A DNA stretch of 64,000 nucleotides. Origin: Elysia marginata (Eukaryota; Mollusca; Gastropoda; Plakobranchidae). The first letter of the stretch is position 1, and the number at the start of each line of letters is the position of its first letter. Shown piece by piece: positions 37,101 to 46,100 of the stretch. The stretch lies in NCBI GenBank assembly GCA_019649035.1, contig BMAT01001742.1:121561-185560 (forward strand), in the 5' to 3' direction. Below the pieces are notes generated by a model. The model was not told where the DNA came from. It ran no database searches and was given only the letters and a program-made list of their open reading frames with translations. Position numbers and translations under genes: made by a program.

Positions 37101-40100
37101 TGTTAATGAATTTACCTTGTTGATTCAGCGTTTTTTCTTCCTTGAGAAACTGCTGTTATATTTTTTTAACTTTTCACACATGGCCTTTAGTGCCTTATTT
37201 GCTCCATCATTTTTTTTAGTGATTTTGAAAAACCAGTAGAAAACTGACCTTAATTAAAGCGCCAGATCGTCACTGCGCTTGCAAAATGGTATATCCTTGA
37301 GATAACACAGGCTTAGAGACTAGATTTCAGCATAAAACAAACAACAAAGTTTGTCTTTTCTAATATGTACCACCTTATCCATTGGTGTGCAAATATTTTA
37401 CCTCACACACTAGTGTGATATAGAAGCACAGATCTAGACCACACCAGGTGAAATGTTGCATGTGGCTGGCCATGTTTTAACTGAACTTTTAAGTGTACAG
37501 TGGATCTATCTTTTGCTTTCATGAAGGCAATCAGTTAATAGGCTCTCATAAGTTTGTTTGCTGAAAGAGCAGTGAAGATGACCTATTGTGACTTTAGAGG
37601 GACACAAGAGTCGAGCATGAACAGTTACCATGACCAGTGTTAACCAGTCTGTTTCAAACTTTGCTTATTCTTACGTTCCCTGCATAGAGGGTTACAGTTT
37701 ATACCATCTGTACCTAATGATGTGCCTGCTTTTATTATTAGTACCACAACATTCCTGTTTTTAATTTTAAGTAAACTGTAATATGCCATTCAAGAAGCTT
37801 TCAAATATTAAAATGTCGCCTAAGCTGCTCCGGATCTGTTAGGATTCCAGTTATTTGGATTGTGTTAGGATTGCTGTTATTTGGATTATGTTAGGATTGC
37901 TGTTATTTGGATTGTTCAGCTGTGCATTGTTTGAAAACAAAAAACTTGGTGCAGGTGGTTTTTCATAACTTCAATCATTTACGTGTCTCATACAATCACA
38001 AGACATCAATTTGTCCTTATAAACTTTCTGGAAATTGGTCACCTCTTGCATAATATGAAGCAGATATGAAGGTTTTGATTTTTATTTTTTATTAATATAT
38101 ATCCAATTTTTCTGGACTGTTGAGGCTTGGTTTTCTTCTAAAAAATGTGTGGCTTTGGAATCTTTATCTCCATGTAATACTTAGGTCTAAATACCCGTTT
38201 ATTTTTGTAAAAATGAGCATTTCAACAAGCATAACTCAAAAAACAAGGAACTGCCATTTTGACTGTATTCTAATCTTTTGACTGGATAAGCATTGGCAGC
38301 TGGCATAAAGCAGAGCTGCCACTCACCTGTGGATCTACGGAAAACTATGGTTCGTGAGATTTTCTGTGGTTGTCGCGCGTACATGGTCTGGTTTACAGAT
38401 TTTTCGTTAGATTTCCCATGTGTCGGTGGTCTGATCTACCTTTTTTTATACCATTGGCCAAAAAATTGTTCATGCCCACCCGGTTTAATCCCTGCGTGCT
38501 TGAGTTACATTGCTTCATTGTTCTGGAGGCATAGAGCTGTTCAGTGGTGAATAGTGATGTTTACCTAAGTTCCGTAGGCTTATCTTATTACGGTTAATAC
38601 AGTAGGCTACTCCGCTCGGCCTAGACCAAGGCTTAATTTGCAACGCTTTTCCATGCCGTGGTGACGTTGGGATTGCTTTCACTTTTCAAACGTGGGAATG
38701 CTGAACCAGAACTGGGAGAAGAAAACAAACAGGGCTGGGATCCGTGAAGCCAAGATGGAGGAGCCGCGCACACACACACTTAAACAATAAAAATACAAAA
38801 GTGGTGTTTCTGGCATACGATTCATTCATTCAGCGGTCATGATGATTTCAATTCCATTCAGACCAGCTTTAAATTCATGTATCTATAACAACTCAGTCTG
38901 TATCTACCATCCTACATTATGACAGTTAATTTGTAAGCCGGTCACCATTTGCCCTTCAATATACATACGCACACACAGACAATAAGTAGCTTCATATATT
39001 TAGGCACTACTTACTAAAAAAAAAAAAACCAAGCATGGGCATTGCGAGTGTAGGAGATCAGAGACATCAATGCAAGGACCGTCCAAACTTATTTTCCAAG
39101 AAAAACATCAGGAAACTGGAACTGAAACAAATCATACCTGTACATTGTTTTCATTCTCAAAACGCTGTTTGCCTTCTTTTTCTTTCTCTCTGCTGCGCCA
39201 TTCCCTTCTTTTATCGCCAGTAATCATTCTTTGGTGACCTTTTGCACAAATACTCATTTGGTTGATCCTCTCATGTCTTTATTCACCCCTAATGTCTCTC
39301 TCCTCCAGCATTCCCTATCCCTGGGTGTTCCTGCACCTCTCTGCCTCTGACGTTTTGTCTGCCCCCACTCTGGGCACTTCTGGGCAGACTTCAACATAAT
39401 TTTTTCTTCTACTTGGATCTCTCTCTCCTTCCCTCCCTCTCTCTCTCTCNNNNNNNNNNNNNNNNNNNNNNNNNNNNNNNNNNNNNNNNNNNNNNNNNNN
39501 NNNNNNNNNNNNNNNNNNNNNNNNNNNNNNNNNNNNNNNNNNNNNNNNNNNNNNNNNNNNNNNNNNNNNNNNNNNNNNNNNNNNNNNNNNNNNNNNNNNN
39601 NNNNNNNNNNNNNNNNNNNNNNNNNNNNNNNNNNNNNNNNNNNNNNNNNNNNNNNNNNNNNNNNNNNNNNNNNNNNNNNNNNNNNNNNNCTCTCTTGTCC
39701 TTTTCTCCCCTCTGATTCGATCCCTGGACAAAAATGTCGGCGATGAACAATAATGCTGTGCAGGTATTAGCTACCTTAGGTCTTGAAACCAAAAACAGGG
39801 GTTGTGAAATGAATACTGCAATTTTAATAATGGAAAAAAAATGGATGTTACAAATTGCTTAAAAGTATGTATGATTTGATAAAATGGGGAACGTACAATT
39901 GACCTGTGGTTTTGTTGCCTTTCAATCTGGCTATGATTAAAGCGGGACGATTATCAATATTTTGATTCGTGGTAGCAAAGATTTTTTGCGATGAGCGTGA
40001 AAAATTCAATGGATTGGACGACATCTGAGAGGCAGCCTTGGTAAATCTTGCTTACTAAACTGCCAAAGTCATTGCTTTCCCATTAACTTTAAAAAATTGT

Positions 40101-43100
40101 ATTGCTCAAAGCTAGCAAATACATGGCTCTTGATATTTTATCCTGGTGGTAGAACCAAAGAACAATGCAGTCTAGATATGTACATGTTTTGTAATGTCCA
40201 GTTTCTTATAGAACCAAAGGAACAGTACTGATTGACATGTGAACTTTTGTGATCCTCAGAATGCCTACAGTTTTATAAGTGGTTACTCTGCTTCAGACAT
40301 AACTCGTGTGAAGTTTGATGGAAATTCCCTATCTGTGTGGGGAATCAATCCACCAAGCCAACAAAAACTGGCAGAAGATTTGGCTGGTGATGTTGCTCTT
40401 AAGATGACCGTAGAGGTGAAGTTCACAAGGTGGGTGTCGATCACAATCTTTATGTGTCAAGGGGTGATTCTTTATTTATTTAATATTAGCAAGGTTACTT
40501 GATCAATATATACTCATCTTTTTCATGGAAATTGGGAGTGTGGTGTGGCTTAATCTTGTTCAAAAGAAATTGTTGTTACAACTTACATGTGATATACTTT
40601 TTAAATAAAAAATCCTGATTAAATAAACTTGGGGAAATAAAAACTTGCCCACAAATGGAAAGCTCAACTCCAACCAATGTTAGTTCTACTTCTAGAAAGG
40701 GAAGAAAATTTACCATATGAGGATTACAGAACATCAAGGGAAAATGGCTGGGATTTTCCACCTTATTTTCATTTCTTGTTGACTGTTTATCAATAAAGCA
40801 GAAAATAATTGAATTTAAAAGTAAAATAAAATTATACTAAGAGTCAAGTAGATATTTTTTATTATAGATTTGGACTAGGACCTGCTCAGAAAAAAGTCAA
40901 CTGATGCTTTAATAAAATTAAATTCTTTTTAAACAACAACGTAACCAAGTGACTGCTGATTTGGACACTATAGTGCATATTTTTATTTTATGTCATTTTT
41001 TTTTCTTGTGAATGTTATCTATTTGATATAGTTGATAAACCATGCTTTGACTATTAATTTCAGTGCAGTAGATTTGAAAGACAAATCATGCCACTTTTTA
41101 TAATTTATCAACTATGTAGCACATCACTGTATTGATCTTTTAGCGTTGATCCCGACCACAGCCGAACGCAACCTGAAATTTACGGGAAGGATTGAGATTC
41201 CTTCCTTGGACCAATGAGACTTACCTATTTTGTTTGTATCATGACAGAAAGTTGATAATTGTGTTCGATTATCAGAAAAACAATGTCCCATTTGAAAGAA
41301 AAAATAAATGCTCCGATTATAAGAGAAATACAACAGGATGGTTAGATCTTTCTGTGACTTGAAAATTTATTTTTGTTTCAGGTCAAAACATTTTGGAATT
41401 TAAGTTTCTGCGCTAAAAAATGACTTTGAAAAATATTTTGTAAATGTAATGTTAAATCTAGTAATTTTATTGTTTTTCATGCAATTTTGTAGTTTTTGGT
41501 GTCAATGTGATCAGAAAGATTTGCAAAAAAAATGACAAATCAATAATTCTTTTATGTTATTACGTCTCAAAATCTATACAAAACAATTGTGTAGTATAAC
41601 TTCTCAGCGACACTACTTCAAAGACTTATCAAGGCCCCAGGGGCAATATTACCTACTACCAATCATATGTAGCTGACTTACCCAACACCAGTCCAGAACC
41701 AATCAGAGCCACATCTGACCCAGTGCCTGACTGTTTGAGATCAGGCAGAGCCTATGAGAAGTTACCTCTTGCCATATGCATTGATTGCTTAATTTGGCGA
41801 GTTTCACACCTTTTACATACTACGGGTGACGATTACAAAAAAGTTGAAGAACACTCATGTTTTATTTCCGATGAACATAAAATTGAATTCTAGTGTCAAA
41901 GCAAAATGTTAAGTCCTTGTTTCACAAAAATTGGACCACTAATAACAATTTTACACTAAATAATGACTTTGGAAATATGTTTTGCAAAATATTTATAAAC
42001 ACGACAAAATGTGTACTTTTTAATTGATCATGTCGTTTTTTTTGTATCATTTATTGTTGTCTTGATGGGGTGCTTTTGAAAAAAGTTACTTAGGACTTTG
42101 AAATCATTCTCCCTAGCAATTTCCATTTTAAACTGACAACGTAAATCACTGTCGCTAGTAGTAGTACAGAAGGGCCCTTACGTGTGACGCAACGTTTACC
42201 TTATGTCCGGACATTTTGCTTGGTTAGTTGTACAGCCACTGAGGCTCTGATTCTATTTCAATTTGACAGGTCTTGACAGAGATAAGATTAAGACCAACTG
42301 GAACCTTGGAACATGAAATATATTGTGGGAGGGGCTATAAAAGTGTGCTGCTAATTAAAAACGCCCTCAAAATTATTCCAATACATTAAAATACTTTGCC
42401 TGTTGTTGTTTCTTTTTCAGAGAACCTGATAAAGCTTTACCAGCAGAAGTTAGCAATTTGTTTGAAATTGATCTTCAACTGGATGAGTATAAATCAGTGA
42501 GAAAGCTACTTGCTGCAATGATAAAAAGAACATCAAATGAATCTGTGTAAGCAAAGAAAAAGCCGTCAAGTGCTCTCTCGTAGTTCACTTTATCCAGCTC
42601 TTTTTTCATGATCTGTTATTATTTAAAATCATCTATAGAAAAACAGATTAGTGTGGAATACTGAGAAAAACAAATGTATGAACGTTCAAGTCAGGTTAAG
42701 CCATATCTCATACTTATAGTCACTTTCAAGGTTTTCTATTTAATGGGAAAGGCTCTAAAATTCCCAGAAAAGACCAACTTTTACAAATGTTTTTTTTGTC
42801 CGATTGTAGACTCAAAGGGAAAGTAATACAGCTAATAGAAAGCTTGTGGTGTGTTTTTATGCTCTCTAGCATGAGGTTTGCAGCAAGAGTTCCATTATTC
42901 CAAACCAACTTGAGCACAAAAGGTAACTTTGCAGTGAAACTGACTGTTAATGGGCAAAGAGATAGGGGCAAAAAGAGGTGGTTCAAATGGGCAATTTTGG
43001 GTAGCGTATGGGGGTGTAGTTAAATTGATCCTAGTCATGATTGAATGAAGAACTCAAAATTGCATTTCTATTTTATTCCACAGTACAATACTGCGTCTGT

Positions 43101-46100
43101 TTCCCCGCTTTCTGAGACTAGCATCTCAGTCAAAGGCTATTGAAGTTGAACAGATGACAAAGAGTATGCCTGTTTTTGTTAGTTTCTAAAAACTAAATTT
43201 TTATTCTCTGATACCCGTTTATTTTTTTACACATAGCAATTTTTCACCTGTCTTTGTCTGCTTTAGAGTGTATTAAATACAAAATAAGGCATATAATAGT
43301 GTCAATCAATACTTGCTTGAAAAAAATTAAATTTCTTGTTCCAACTAATACAAATCATGTAATCCCTCATGTTTGCAGGTATTGGAAAAAGTAACATCAC
43401 AATGCAGCTGGTAAGGGCAGGTACAGACACCTCAAACGAATGGTGGAACATCAATGAGCTTGTGTATGATGGTTCAGTGTTTCACCTTAAGCCCTCAGGC
43501 AAGCAGGGTGGTATCCCTGAAGCCTCGTTCATCACTTTCAATGACAAGAAGGCACCAGCATCCCTGTCTTTCCTCTCAGGATATGGGTAAGTTGAATCTT
43601 TGAAAGCTAGCTTGTGTGGACCCACCACACACTGAAGCATCTTGAATTGTACTTCTTGTTTTCACAATCAAGGATTCTGAAACCAAAACTGACAAACTGC
43701 AGGATTGCAGCAAATAACTAAACAGGAATGGAAGTTAGCTAAATGGTAGAAGTGAAAAAAAATATTTGCAAATAAATATCAGATTAAGATAAGGAGGGTG
43801 AAAAATAGGTATATAAGAAAACTGAACGTTAAATACTGTTTGTATGAATAAGTAGGAAAGAAACTTTAAAAATACAAGGATGCCATAAACTGGCAACAAA
43901 AATTGTCAAAAATTTACAATTTTTGTTTGGCAGTACATTCATACAGAATGGACAACTTGCCAGTTCTTTTTTGGTTGTTATTGATTGTGCTTTGAAGATA
44001 TTAGTAACAACAACAAAAATTTTTAGCGAGGTTGACTTTATCCAATTTCATGGGGGGAGGGGGTGCAACATATTACAATGTGCAAGAACTAGATACAATG
44101 TAAATTCAACGAGCGCAGCATACTGGTACTCTGAGAAATGATGAAGGCTCGCTTAGCCTAGATGTAGACACAGGGATGGAATGCGTAGGTGTGTGCACAT
44201 GACCACTGTGTTTGCACTGGTTTGGCGAGGCGGGGAGGAGTGGGAGAACCATTGATGAACTGCCTCAATCAGCATCTGTCACTGTCTTCAATCTGTCCAG
44301 CCGTACTAGCTGGAGCTCCCACCTCCGCTATTTCTCTTTGTCTCTCCCAAGACCCATCCGGGGTCTCTCTTTATCTTTCAATTTGACCACGAGGTGTTGA
44401 CTTTAAGCGAAAATAGGTCCGAGGCTGTTGGCTTAATGCGAAATAATGTTAGTTGAATAAAGAAAGAAAAAAACGGGACCTTTGCAAAGTGTTGACTTTA
44501 ACCTAGAGTTGACTTCAAGTGAGATGACTTCTCATGGATTCCACTGTATCTGAAAATTAAGGAATACAAACTGTATGAAGTATAAGAGCTTTCTGAAAGA
44601 TCAAAATAAAGCTCAACAAGTAATGCAAATCAAGACCCTTCAAATTAGCCTCATTAAATTACACAGCATGAAAGTGGGAAGTTCTTTGGCCCATTCTGTT
44701 TTGAGTGGAACACCCTTTAAAATGTTTTTTTTTTCAGCATGTTTCTGTTTCTTATGATTTGACCAATTTCTAGTAGTAAAAACTTAACAGAGATTGTTTC
44801 AAATTTCTACCACTGTTTCCAAAAAATTGTCAATTTTCCTATTTTCAAATGCTTGGGGCCACTACCTGAAAGTCAACATATCTTGCAATTATGTAAGGGT
44901 TGATATCATTTTTATCATTATGAAATAAAAAAGGGAAAAATTTAAATCTGAGGCAGCTCAGATTACTTACGAAAAAGATGCTTGGACTGTTGTCCGGCTG
45001 AACTGTCATGAAAGCAAAAAATCCAATAGTTTTACATTGCCTGTTTAAGCTTTTTTTTTTTTTTAATAGAAGCAAAACACACCAAAATTTCATTAAATTG
45101 AATTCCTACTTGTAAATGATTCTCTAAGACTGCCTCAGAAACACCACCCAGTATTTATTGTCGTTGCTTTTTTTTTTTAATGTAAATAATTCTTTATCTG
45201 GTGCTTTTGTGCCTGGAGAGCTTACTGCCAGGAGAATCTTGCATGCTAGCTTGAGAATCAGAAAAATGGTAAATAATAAAAATTGAAACGTTTCAATTGA
45301 TTACAGTTGCAATATATTCTTTTTCTTTGTCTGTTAATTTCTGATTCAGTTTGTTGGAAAATATTTGTGTAAGGGTCCCAGAAAATGAGTCTGCAGGGGT
45401 AGTTTTATGATATGGAGTTACATTTATCATTGGAAAGGCCTTTAAAAGCTCTTTAAGATGATGGAAGTTATTTTAATATCTTAATTGGGTCCTGAGTTAT
45501 TTCACCTAAAAAAACCCACCAGGAATCCAAGTGGCCTAATATTTCAAAGAATGGAGCAAAGTAGACTTTGTTAAAGCTAAAAGGGCATTACTAACAACCT
45601 TTAGAACTTATTTCCAACATTTTTTTCAATGTTCTTTTATAACTGGGTATGATGAAAAAGATCATAAAGTTTCAAATTACTGTATGCAAACACATTTGAG
45701 TAAAAATTTGATCAATTACCAAGGAAATGCCCACTGTCTTGTTATAGCCAGCCCAGCATGTAGACTTGCTTAGTGGGAGCCCTACATGTTTACTTGAAAT
45801 GTTTAAAAGTATTTTCTTGAAATATTTCTATTTTTCTTCTGTTGAACCAACTGTTGTGAACCTGCCACTCCCTTAGCATAAATTAAAAGAGGATGAATAA
45901 TACATGGCCTAAGGCTCATGAGATTTGATTTCATAGGAATTCAAAAGTTGTTTCCTAACTAGTTATTGGCAAAAAAAAAAAATGTAAGATTTGTTCAAAT
46001 GTTATCTAAATGATGAAACATTTGGGAAGAAATGACAAAATGATGTGTGTATTTGTGGCCTTACATCTTGAGTACAAAAGTGTTTGGTTTGTCATTTCAG

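Larger units (their letters stand above)
36736..40259. other. Intron 32 (within the cap coding region)
   Basis: 3.5 kb. Contains three 26-bp tandem repeats at 37838-37915, a CpG-richer patch near 38580-38780 and a CT microsatellite with a 240-bp assembly gap. No exon was recognised. Confidence 0.6.

Noticed and set aside
39315-39792. Three long open frames across the large N gap
   Set aside because: They consist mainly of undefined residues flanked by CT/GA microsatellite; artefacts of the gap.
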